Source: DATLBY01 sp035526665
GTDB taxonomy: Bacteria > Acidobacteriota > Terriglobia > Bryobacterales > Bryobacteraceae
Reading direction: 5' to 3'
Assembly: GCA_035526665.1 (NCBI GenBank)
Contig: DATLBY010000252.1
Span: forward strand, 1-8,529
Length of the DNA: 8,529 nt
Shown here in pieces: positions 1 to 5,576 of the stretch (position 1 is the first letter of the stretch; every line of letters begins with the position of its first letter). Position numbers and translations under genes: made by a program. The notes beneath the pieces are model-generated. The model was not told the origin of the DNA. It worked only from the letters and a program-made list of their open reading frames with translations, and did not search any database.

Positions 1-744
1 TCCAGTGTCGGCACGGAAAGGGATGCCGGCCGGAATCGATTCCAGCGTGGCCTCTCCATTTCGCGAAAAGGCGAAGTTACTGTAATGCATGACGGACCCG
101 TAGTCATACGAGCCAAGGTCTTGCCCGGCGGAGATCTGTTGATCGAACTGGGATACCTGCGTCTTGTCCATGTTGTTGTAGAGAACGCGGACATAGAAGT
201 CGCGATCCTGCCTTGTTTGCTCATGGAAGAGGCCCACTGCGTGTCCGATCTCATGAATCACGGTAGATGAGTCACAATCGTCGGCGAGATTAATGCGCTG
301 CGCTCCCCGTCCCGCCATGCCGACCTGGGAGTTGCCGCAGACATCGCCGGCGCCCGTGAACCGGCTGAAGCGCACGTAATTTGCTTCGCTAGTCCTGGGG
401 ACAAGACTCAGGCCGGTATTGTCGATCCAATGCTGAATCCCATCCGTTATTCGCTTCTTATCCGGGACGTCACTGTCGACGGTGTAGGGGATTACGCCCC
501 CCGGCCACCTTCTGGTAGTGGTGGTGACGTCGATTGCCTCGTGTGAGACTGTCTTCGCCCTCGTTCCAGCGTCAGGACGGCTAACGGCCATCTCTTCCGC
601 GGTTCCCAGGACGATGTCGCCTTCCGTGACCGCGTCGCCGTTGATCACCTCGTAAGTGACTGGCCTGCCGCGGAAATAGCCACTTTTTAGGTCGCGAGCC
701 GCGAGCGCCGACACGCCGAGCACAAATAACGCAAGGTACTTCAT
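1..744 (-). CDS. Secreted astacin-family (M12A) zinc metalloprotease, C-terminus cut by window edge
   Basis: The frame is open from an ATG at 742-744 to the window edge, giving 248 residues of a longer protein. Residues 1-16 form a short signal peptide (lysine at 2, hydrophobic core, ALAA end), so export is likely. Residues about 17-79 resemble a bacterial astacin propeptide. The catalytic domain begins near RRWPGGVIPY (78-87). The zinc site HEIGHAVGLFHE is at 164-175 (His164, Glu165, His168, His174), followed by QTRQDRD. The Met-turn SVMHY is at 217-221 (Met219, Tyr221). Cys136 and Cys157 could form a disulfide. All catalytic residues are present, so an active endopeptidase is expected; its substrate is unknown. 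The start lies 7 bases after the stop of the TenI-like gene, which indicates cotranscription with an otherwise intracellular gene pair. No terminator is visible because the 3' end is missing. The family call is very secure. Confidence 0.93.
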   Translation of the reverse strand, partial: MKYLALFVLGVSALAARDLKSGYFRGRPVTYEVINGDAVTEGDIVLGTAEEMAVSRPDAGTRAKTVSHEAIDVTTTTRRWPGGVIPYTVDSDVPDKKRITDGIQHWIDNTGLSLVPRTSEANYVRFSRFTGAGDVCGNSQVGMAGRGAQRINLADDCDSSTVIHEIGHAVGLFHEQTRQDRDFYVRVLYNNMDKTQVSQFDQQISAGQDLGSYDYGSVMHYSNFAFSRNGEATLESIPAGIPFRADTG

Positions 745-751
745 GTAGGTT

Positions 752-1339
752 TTAGGACGTGGTTTCTTCATCACGGTTCCACAAAGACGCGTATCTATCC
801 TGGAATATCCGGATGCCGGCGAACCCCGCCGCTCCGGCCGCCAGGCAAAAAGAGATATTGGACTCCGTTACTCCTCCCAGGGCGAGCAGCGGTAGTTTTG
901 CTTGAGCTGCCGCAACCTTCAGTAGTTCCAGTCCCTGGCCTTTCTTCTCGCCGGAATCGAACACCGGACCGAAAACCGCCAGATCCGCCCCGTCCAATTC
1001 CGCCTGCCGCACTTCCGTAAGCGAATGACAGGAAACCGCAAGCACTAGTTTCCGGGGGACCGCTTCTCTTATCGGCCGCAGCGCGGCGGAATTGGCGGGA
1101 AAATGCACGCCGTCCGCTCCGGCCGCCAACGCCACATCGGCCCGCGAATTCACCAGCACACGCGTCCCGCTGCCCTTTGCCATCTCACACGCCCGCCTTA
1201 CGAGGCCGCAAAGATCGCGCGCGCTTAAGTCCTTTTCGCGAATCTGGATGAGATCAACCCGATTCTGCACCGCCTGGGCAATGCAGTGCAGAATCGGGGC
1301 GCGGGCCGACTTTCTATCTGTAATGTAGTATCGGAGCAC
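752..1339 (-). CDS. ThiE/TenI-superfamily protein (thiamine phosphate synthase-like or thiazole tautomerase-like)
   Basis: This 195-residue protein has the TIM-barrel fold pattern of thiamine phosphate synthase (ThiE) and its relative TenI. Recognisable blocks are YYITDRK (4-10), QIREKD (32-37), VNSRADVAL (63-71), GADGVHF (74-80), SCHS (103-106), FGPVFDSGEKKG (123-134), ALGGV (153-157) and a glycine-rich phosphate loop near 171-176. The length is slightly short for ThiE (about 210) and close to TenI. By comparison with Bacillus ThiE as I recall it, both metal-binding Asp positions are Ser (Ser65, Ser84). The catalytic His of Bacillus TenI (FGHVF) is Pro125. Arg34 and Lys36 of the phosphate site are kept. 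Function is therefore uncertain: thiamine salvage or synthesis, tautomerase, or something new. The start is GTG, 3 bases after the fmdE-like stop, so translation is probably coupled; the next Met (53) would remove essential strands. No other thiamine gene is in the window. Confidence 0.85.
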   Translation of the reverse strand: MLRYYITDRKSARAPILHCIAQAVQNRVDLIQIREKDLSARDLCGLVRRACEMAKGSGTRVLVNSRADVALAAGADGVHFPANSAALRPIREAVPRKLVLAVSCHSLTEVRQAELDGADLAVFGPVFDSGEKKGQGLELLKVAAAQAKLPLLALGGVTESNISFCLAAGAAGFAGIRIFQDRYASLWNRDEETTS

Positions 1340-1342
1340 TGC

Positions 1343-1924
1343 CTAAAGCGCTGTATAGTAGCGTTCGCCTGCACAGGAGCGGCAGAGAGTCCGCCCGTTC
1401 ACAAGTGTCTCGCGGGCAAAATTAATTCCTTCGCCGCACTCGCTGCAGACTACTCTGCCGGCTTTGTAGCCGGGCAGGTCCTCGGGGCCGATCACGACCT
1501 TTACCCACTGCCACTCAAAGAGTTCCGCGTCGGGCATCTCGCGGTAGGCCCGCATCTGCTGCTGGTTCTTGTCGGCGATGGCCGGATAGATTTCCCTGGC
1601 CCGCGCCTTAGAGGATTCCCTGGCCACCAGACGCACCGCGCGGTCTGCTTGAAGGTCGCAGAAAGTGGCGGCCATCTTCCCGAAATCGCGAAATTTTAGA
1701 GCACGCTTGCCGAGGCGGCAGCCGGTCACCACGGTGATCGCATCTGTGGCACAGCGATCGATCTCGACGAAGGTCACCAGCCGTTTTCTATCCCTTCCAG
1801 CCGGATCCTCCAGACCAAGCAAATTGACTCCGTGGATAGCCATGCGCAGACCCAGGATCTGGCCGGCGCAGATGTGTCCATGAGCAATTTCTGCCAACTG
1901 CACATACTCTTGGAACGGCTTCAT
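1343..1924 (-). CDS. fmdE: FmdE-family protein with C-terminal zinc ribbon
   Basis: The 193-residue product matches the FmdE family, named after subunit E of the molybdenum formylmethanofuran dehydrogenase operon of methanogens but widespread in bacteria with no settled function. The N-terminal motif HGHICAG (15-21, Cys19) and the CATDAI...TGC block (Cys58, Cys69), followed by LGKR and DFGKMA (80-85), are family signatures likely to bind metal. The C-terminus carries a four-cysteine zinc ribbon (Cys160, Cys163, Cys181, Cys184). No signal peptide or membrane segment is seen, so it is cytoplasmic. The ATG at 1922-1924 puts the HGH motif about 15 residues in, as expected; the Shine-Dalgarno sequence is weak. 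It is the first gene of the FmdE/TenI-like/astacin cluster and starts about 22 bases after a strong terminator. No formylmethanofuran dehydrogenase subunit is visible, so a role in that enzyme cannot be assumed. Confidence 0.88.
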   Translation of the reverse strand: MKPFQEYVQLAEIAHGHICAGQILGLRMAIHGVNLLGLEDPAGRDRKRLVTFVEIDRCATDAITVVTGCRLGKRALKFRDFGKMAATFCDLQADRAVRLVARESSKARAREIYPAIADKNQQQMRAYREMPDAELFEWQWVKVVIGPEDLPGYKAGRVVCSECGEGINFARETLVNGRTLCRSCAGERYYTAL

Positions 1925-1946
1925 GGTCTACCGTCATTTTAGCCGC

Positions 1947-1991
1947 AAAAACAGAACGGGCCAGGACTTTTTGAGAAGTCCCGGCCCGTTC
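1947..1991 (-). terminator. Rho-independent terminator downstream of the glycine-zipper lipoprotein gene
   Basis: On the minus strand a 9-bp perfect outer stem (GAACGGGCC with GGCCCGTTC) continues through a G-U pair into a 6-bp inner stem (GGACTT with AAGTCC). It closes on a 6-base loop and is followed one base-pair step later by a run of five T (1947-1951). It lies 30 bases after the stop of the lipoprotein gene and ends about 22 bases before the start of the FmdE-family gene. It therefore separates the two co-directional genes and could also act as an attenuator for the FmdE cluster. Confidence 0.85.
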
Positions 1992-2021
1992 GCCCAGCCC
2001 TGAATCCAAATGCCGGTCGGA

Positions 2022-2462
2022 CTATTTCTTCACCGTCGCCCGATCGTATACCAAGCCGCCCACGCCACCTGCGATAGCGCCAATACCGGCGCCTTTACCA
2101 CCACCAGCCAAAGCTCCAATACCGGCTCCCGCTGCCGCACTTCCCACAACAATAGCGGCGGACTTTTTCTTGGAGCGGCGTTTATGCCGCACAACCGTGG
2201 TGGTCGGACCCGAGGAGGACCTGGTCACCTCGCGAGTCGTTGTTTCCCTCACCACTGCCGGCCGCGTCCCGGCGGACGAGTCGGTCCTCGTGTAGCTGGT
2301 ACTGGACTGCGCTGCCGGAGCCGCCGGCGGTGCTGTCTGGGCTGGAGGCGGAGCAAAATTCTGCGGCGCCATGGGCGCATTTTGTGCCGAATCCCGGCTG
2401 CAACCCGCCATCACCAGGGCCGCTGCAGCGCTGGCTGCCACTGCTAAAGTTCGTAAACTCAT
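2022..2462 (-). CDS. Small glycine-zipper lipoprotein
   Basis: The product is 146 residues when started at the ATG at 2460-2462. That start is preceded by a strong Shine-Dalgarno AGGTGGAG at 5-base spacing; an in-frame start 10 codons upstream lacks this support. Residues 1-20 are a lipoprotein signal peptide ending in the lipobox VMAGC, so Cys21 should be lipidated. Residues 22-50 are Ala/Pro/Gln-rich, 51-90 are Ser/Thr-rich and probably disordered, and 92-100 form a basic cluster (RHKRRSKKK). Residues 106-137 are a glycine zipper built of two near copies of GAGIGAxAGG, ending in GLVYD. Such zippers pack against membranes or oligomerise, so an envelope structural or stress role is plausible, but no specific function is known. 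It is monocistronic: a terminator follows and the ATP-grasp-like gene diverges upstream. Confidence 0.85.
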   Translation of the reverse strand: MSLRTLAVAASAAAALVMAGCSRDSAQNAPMAPQNFAPPPAQTAPPAAPAAQSSTSYTRTDSSAGTRPAVVRETTTREVTRSSSGPTTTVVRHKRRSKKKSAAIVVGSAAAGAGIGALAGGGKGAGIGAIAGGVGGLVYDRATVKK

Positions 2463-2467
2463 TGAAT

Positions 2468-2475
2468 CTCCACCT
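2468..2475 (-). promoter_or_regulatory. Shine-Dalgarno that fixes the lipoprotein start
   Basis: AGGTGGAG on the minus strand, followed by ATTCA and then ATG at 2462. It is close to the 16S complement and well spaced, and the site falls inside the longer in-frame reading frame. It therefore argues for the shorter start, which also gives a normal lipoprotein signal peptide. Confidence 0.7.
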
Positions 2476-2639
2476 CGGTTAGTTAGACGCAATTACCGTG
2501 ACACTGTTGCATCTTAAACCATTAAGTGCACTTCATGCATCCGTCCTCTCACCTAGTCTAATGTTGAGGCTAAGTCGCTTTATATCAATAGGTTAATATC
2601 GCTAATCGAACTTCCCTGCGTTCCCTTTTTCAACAACTT

Positions 2640-4037
2640 ATGAGATACTATTCAGTAAGAGAAGAGAGAACCCTCACTAGAATGGCGCAGGTCAACGAGG
2701 CAATCGCCCGTTATCACAAGATACTCGAAAACGAAACTTACAGGGATCTGGGCTGGGTGGAAGCTCTGCGCGAAAAAATGCAGGAGCATGGGTTGCCGCC
2801 TTCCGGTGGGCCCATTTCCCCGGTTCTTCGGCCGCATTTCGTGACGCAGCGGCAATATGGCACGCTGGTGAAAGCCGCCGAGTCGCTCTACTCCGCCATC
2901 GACCGCATTGAGAAGCTGGCCCTCGCCAGTCCTACTTTGATGTCCAGGATGGAGATGCTGCCTGCTGAGAAGATGCTGGCCGCCGTGGATCCTGGGTATC
3001 CTTACGTGGCGGTTACGTCTTTGTTGGATTCACATCTGAATAATGGCAGCCTCCATTTTGTAAATTACTCCGCCACTACTCCCGCGGGAGTAATTTACGG
3101 AGAGGCACTAAACGACATTTTCTACGATGCCCCTCCCGTAAAAGAGTTTCGCAAGAAATATCCATTGTCGAAAGTCGGAGCCACCAAGCCGCTGCTGCAG
3201 TCTTTGTTGAAAGCCTACAAGGAGTTCGGCGGCAAGAAGATGCCCAAGATCGCTATCCTCGAATTTCGCCAACCCTTTCAGTCAGCGGAATCCGCGGAGT
3301 ATCAGCTGCTCACCGATCTCTTCCGGAAGGAGGGCTATCCGACCGAAGTCATATCGCCCGACCAGCTCGAGTATCGAAACGGTGTCCTGCGAAAGGCAGA
3401 CTTTGAGATCGATATCGTATACCGCCGGGTAAAGGTATCCGAGTTTCTGGTTCGTTTCGATCTGACTCATCCCCTGGTTCGCGCTTACCGGGACGGGAAA
3501 GTTTGCGTAGTCAATAGCTTTCGTTCAGAGATGGCGCAGAAGAAAGCCATTTTCGACTTGTTAACCGATGAGACCGTGACTGCCGGCTTCCCGCTGGCGG
3601 AACGCCGGACCATTCGCGATTACGTTCCGTGGACGCGGGTAGTCAGTGCCACCAAGACCACGTATGAAGAGAAACCGATTGATCTGCCGGAATTCATTCT
3701 GGCGAACCGGGAAAAACTGATTCTGAAACCGAACGATGAATCCGGAGACAGGAATACATTCCGCGGAACGGAGCTCGATGACTCCGGCTGGGAGCGTGCG
3801 CTCAAAACGGCCTCGCGCTCGGCTTATGTGGTTCAGGAAGTTAGCGCTCCGGTAAGCTCCGAGTTTGCCCTGTATCGCTATGGCGCGATCGAGATGAAGG
3901 ATATGCGCGTGGATGTGCATCCGCACTCATTCCTGGGGCGCGTCAACGGCTGCTCCAGCTGGTTGAGTCCGACTGATAGCACCGGATTTTCTACTGTGTC
4001 CGGCCTGGCCCCCACGTTCATTCTCGCTTCCAAGTAA
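2640..4037 (+). CDS. Circularly permuted ATP-grasp-like protein with degraded nucleotide loop
   Basis: The 465-residue product has the landmarks of the circularly permuted ATP-grasp family (relatives of glutathionylspermidine-synthase-like peptide ligases). They are a TTPAG block at 146-150, IDIVYRRVKVSEFL (257-270), VCVVNSFRSEMAQKKAIFDLLTDE (288-311), PWTR (330-333), LILKPNDESGD (360-370), AYVVQE (395-400) and GRVNG (433-437) near the C-terminus. ATP-grasp enzymes join a carboxylate to an amine or thiol through an acyl phosphate; the substrate here is unknown. The usual glycine-rich loop (KPND-YGGKGI as I remember it) reads KPNDESGDRNTF, and the usual E-N residues before the TPAG block read N-S. 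Catalysis may therefore be altered or lost. No signal peptide is seen. The start is uncertain: ATG 2640 has no Shine-Dalgarno, while ATG 2682 (Met15) follows a purine-rich GAAGAGAGAA at long spacing. It appears monocistronic, divergent from the lipoprotein gene and convergent with the bactofilin gene. Confidence 0.8.
   Translation: MRYYSVREERTLTRMAQVNEAIARYHKILENETYRDLGWVEALREKMQEHGLPPSGGPISPVLRPHFVTQRQYGTLVKAAESLYSAIDRIEKLALASPTLMSRMEMLPAEKMLAAVDPGYPYVAVTSLLDSHLNNGSLHFVNYSATTPAGVIYGEALNDIFYDAPPVKEFRKKYPLSKVGATKPLLQSLLKAYKEFGGKKMPKIAILEFRQPFQSAESAEYQLLTDLFRKEGYPTEVISPDQLEYRNGVLRKADFEIDIVYRRVKVSEFLVRFDLTHPLVRAYRDGKVCVVNSFRSEMAQKKAIFDLLTDETVTAGFPLAERRTIRDYVPWTRVVSATKTTYEEKPIDLPEFILANREKLILKPNDESGDRNTFRGTELDDSGWERALKTASRSAYVVQEVSAPVSSEFALYRYGAIEMKDMRVDVHPHSFLGRVNGCSSWLSPTDSTGFSTVSGLAPTFILASK
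3060..3098. repeat. Perfect 12-bp inverted repeat with nested 16-bp palindrome inside a coding region
   Basis: GTAAATTACTCC (3060-3071) is the exact reverse complement of GGAGTAATTTAC (3087-3098), with a 15-base loop. With G-U pairs the RNA stem extends about 4 more pairs outward. Inside it, TACTCCCGCGGGAGTA (3077-3092) is a perfect 16-base palindrome that shares the right arm, so the two structures compete. It lies in codons about 141-153 of the ATP-grasp-like gene. Confidence 0.75.
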
Positions 4038-4060
4038 AAAGGGCAGGCGATCGCCTGCCC
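4036..4060 (-). terminator. Palindromic terminator between convergent genes, best on the minus strand
   Basis: GGGCAGGCGATCGCCTGCCC (4041-4060) is a perfect 20-base palindrome, forming an 8-bp GC-rich stem with a GATC loop. Read on the minus strand it is followed directly by five T (4036-4040), a good intrinsic terminator 28 bases after the bactofilin stop. On the plus strand it follows the ATP-grasp-like stop by 3 bases but has only GTATAAAA after it, so termination there is weaker. Confidence 0.8.
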
Positions 4061-4088
4061 GTATAAAACCCGTTATGAATTGGACCTG

Positions 4089-4532
4089 CTAGATAGCCTT
4101 GGGCTCCTTGACGATATCGATACTTCCCTTGAAATAGGCATCGTCCTCGATCACGATTCCCGATGTTTTAATATCACCCACCAGGTTTCCGTCTTTGTGA
4201 ACGGTAATCTTCAGCTTGGCTTCCACATTGCCGCGGATGGTTCCTAAAACAACCACCTCATGAGCGCGGATGTTGGACTTGGCCCTGCCACTGGGACCCA
4301 CGGTCAATCTGCTGTTCACCAATTCCAGCGTCCCCTCCACTTCTCCATCGATATACAGATCTTCTTCGCTGTATATCTCCCCTTTTATGGTGACGGCCTT
4401 GCCGATGGTGGCAAATCCTTTGGGTGCAGGCCGCGGAGGTTCCGCCTGCGGAAGCGGTGCTGCCGTCGAACTGGGCATTACCGGATGAGGTGCGGGCCGG
4501 GGTTGAGGTTGTTCCTTGCGTTTATCCCACAT
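4089..4532 (-). CDS. Bactofilin (polymer-forming cytoskeletal protein)
   Basis: Bactofilins self-assemble into nucleotide-free filaments that scaffold envelope and cell-wall functions. With the ATG at 4530-4532 the product is 147 residues. The N-terminal tail MWDKRKEQ is followed by a Pro/Ala-rich disordered segment (8-38). A bactofilin beta-helix domain spans about 41-140: ATIGKAVTIKGEI at the start, EEDLYIDGEVEGTL (56-69), LTVGPSGRAKSNIRA (76-90), LGTIRGNVEAKLKI (96-109), and a final turn VIEDDAYFKGSIDI (127-140). A short C-terminal tail follows, so length and organisation are typical. A GTG-initiated extension to 4568 is possible in frame, but the AAAGGA Shine-Dalgarno 9 bases before this ATG and the family-like start MW-basic favour 4532. 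The aromatic-plus-lysine N-terminus resembles the membrane-binding tip described for bactofilins. It is monocistronic, divergent from the ligD-type operon. Confidence 0.92.
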   Translation of the reverse strand: MWDKRKEQPQPRPAPHPVMPSSTAAPLPQAEPPRPAPKGFATIGKAVTIKGEIYSEEDLYIDGEVEGTLELVNSRLTVGPSGRAKSNIRAHEVVVLGTIRGNVEAKLKITVHKDGNLVGDIKTSGIVIEDDAYFKGSIDIVKEPKAI

Positions 4533-4541
4533 TGGATCATG

Positions 4542-4547
4542 TCCTTT
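4542..4547 (-). promoter_or_regulatory. Shine-Dalgarno of the bactofilin gene
   Basis: AAAGGA on the minus strand, 9 bases before ATG 4532. It supports the internal ATG over the in-frame GTG codons at 4566-4568 and 4563-4565. Confidence 0.55.
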
Positions 4548-4633
4548 CAGTCTGACCCCATCCACCACTGGAACTGCGCAACCAACCTGAATTTCCTTAA
4601 TCCTATCACGTAGTACTCTACTTCCCTACTGTT

Positions 4634-4643
4634 TTGCATGCAA
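4634..4643. promoter_or_regulatory. 10-bp perfect palindrome in the bactofilin/ligD divergent intergenic region
   Basis: TTGCATGCAA is a perfect palindrome 31 bases upstream of the polymerase GTG start, in the 141-base region between two divergent genes. It could be an operator half-shared by both promoters, but no convincing -35/-10 pair was found near it, and a single 10-mer palindrome can arise by chance. Confidence 0.2.
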
Positions 4644-4673
4644 CAGGATCAACTATTGTGCAGTCCATAGGCT

Positions 4674-5576
4674 GTGACGATTGAACCGGAGCTCCGCGTT
4701 GGCGCGAAATCGGTAACTCTCACCAACCTGGACAAGATATTTTGGCCGGAACTTGGTCTGACCAAGCGCGATTTGCTGCAATATTACGCGGATGTTGCCG
4801 ATGTTCTACTGCCTCATCTGAAAGGGCGGGCCATGGTGATGAAGCGTTATCCCAACGGTGCTGCCGGCGAGTTTTTTTTTATGAAGCGGGCTCCGGCGCC
4901 CCGGCCCGATTGGATTCAGATCTGCTCTATCCAACATTCATCGGGCAATGTCGTGGATTTCCCGGTGATTAACGACCTGGCTTCCCTCCTTTGGGTGGTG
5001 AATCTGGGCTGTATCGACCTGAACCAGTGGTACGCAAAATGCGCCGACGTCCATCGCCCGGATTATATGCACTTCGATCTCGACCCGGTGCCGGGAGCCA
5101 CCTTCGAACAGGTGCTGCAAACGGCGCTCATTGTGCGGGATTCCCTGGCTGCCCTCAAAATGCCCAGCTATCCCAAGACCACCGGCTCGAAGGGCGTGCA
5201 TATCTATGTCCCGATTCAGTGTGGTCCTCTTCAGAAACAGGTCTGGACATTCGCCAAAGCCCTCGCCAAGGAGCTCGAAAGTAAGCATCCCGACCTGATT
5301 ACCGCGGAGTACCGAGTGGCGAAACGGCCCGCCCACCGCGTACTTGTCGATTACAATCAGAACGCCTGGGGGCGGACGCTGGCCTCTGTCTACTCCATCC
5401 GGCCTAAGCCTTTGGCAACCGTCTCCACGCCGGTAACCTGGCAGGAGGTTGAGCAGGGCATTCGCATCGAAGATTTCCGGATCGGCAATGTACCGGCCCG
5501 GATTGCAAAGCTGGGCGATCTGTATAAACCTCTGGTGGCAGCTACGAGCCGCGTCAAGCTGGAGAAATACCTGTGA
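4674..5576 (+). CDS. ligD: LigD-type NHEJ primase-polymerase (PolDom), stand-alone
   Basis: This 300-residue protein is a complete LigD polymerase domain of the archaeo-eukaryotic primase superfamily. In NHEJ it adds (ribo)nucleotides to broken ends before sealing. Recognisable parts are TNLDKIFWPELGLTKRDLLQYY (17-38), MVMKRYPNG (54-62), the catalytic FDLDP with Asp135 and Asp137, the TGSKGVHIYVP block (170-180), and HRVLVDYNQNAWGRT (221-235) with the third catalytic acid Asp226. SIRPKPLATVSTPVTW follows (241-256). All three metal ligands are present, so it should be active. The start is GTG at 4674 with a weak Shine-Dalgarno (ATAGG). The stop overlaps the ligase start by four bases, so the two are cotranslated. 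The stretch GAGTTTTTTTTTATG at 4869-4883 encodes the EFFFM motif with nine consecutive T. No Ku gene is in the window. Confidence 0.93.
   Translation: MTIEPELRVGAKSVTLTNLDKIFWPELGLTKRDLLQYYADVADVLLPHLKGRAMVMKRYPNGAAGEFFFMKRAPAPRPDWIQICSIQHSSGNVVDFPVINDLASLLWVVNLGCIDLNQWYAKCADVHRPDYMHFDLDPVPGATFEQVLQTALIVRDSLAALKMPSYPKTTGSKGVHIYVPIQCGPLQKQVWTFAKALAKELESKHPDLITAEYRVAKRPAHRVLVDYNQNAWGRTLASVYSIRPKPLATVSTPVTWQEVEQGIRIEDFRIGNVPARIAKLGDLYKPLVAATSRVKLEKYL

Noticed and set aside
85..270. Small plus-strand open frame at the left end
   Set aside because: It lies opposite the astacin zinc-site and Met-turn region, which is certain coding sequence on the minus strand.
2010..2447. Plus-strand open frame opposite the lipoprotein gene
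   Set aside because: The minus strand has a lipobox, signal peptide, ribosome site and terminator; the plus frame is Arg/Cys/His-rich noise.
2493..2639. Possible promoters in the lipoprotein/ATP-grasp divergent region (for example TTGAAA or GAACTT boxes)
   Set aside because: No -35/-10 pair with acceptable match and spacing could be found on either strand, so no promoter is claimed.
4047..4054. GCGATCGC octamer resembling the HIP1 repeat of cyanobacteria
   Set aside because: It occurs only as the centre of the terminator palindrome, and no repeated copies were noticed in the window.
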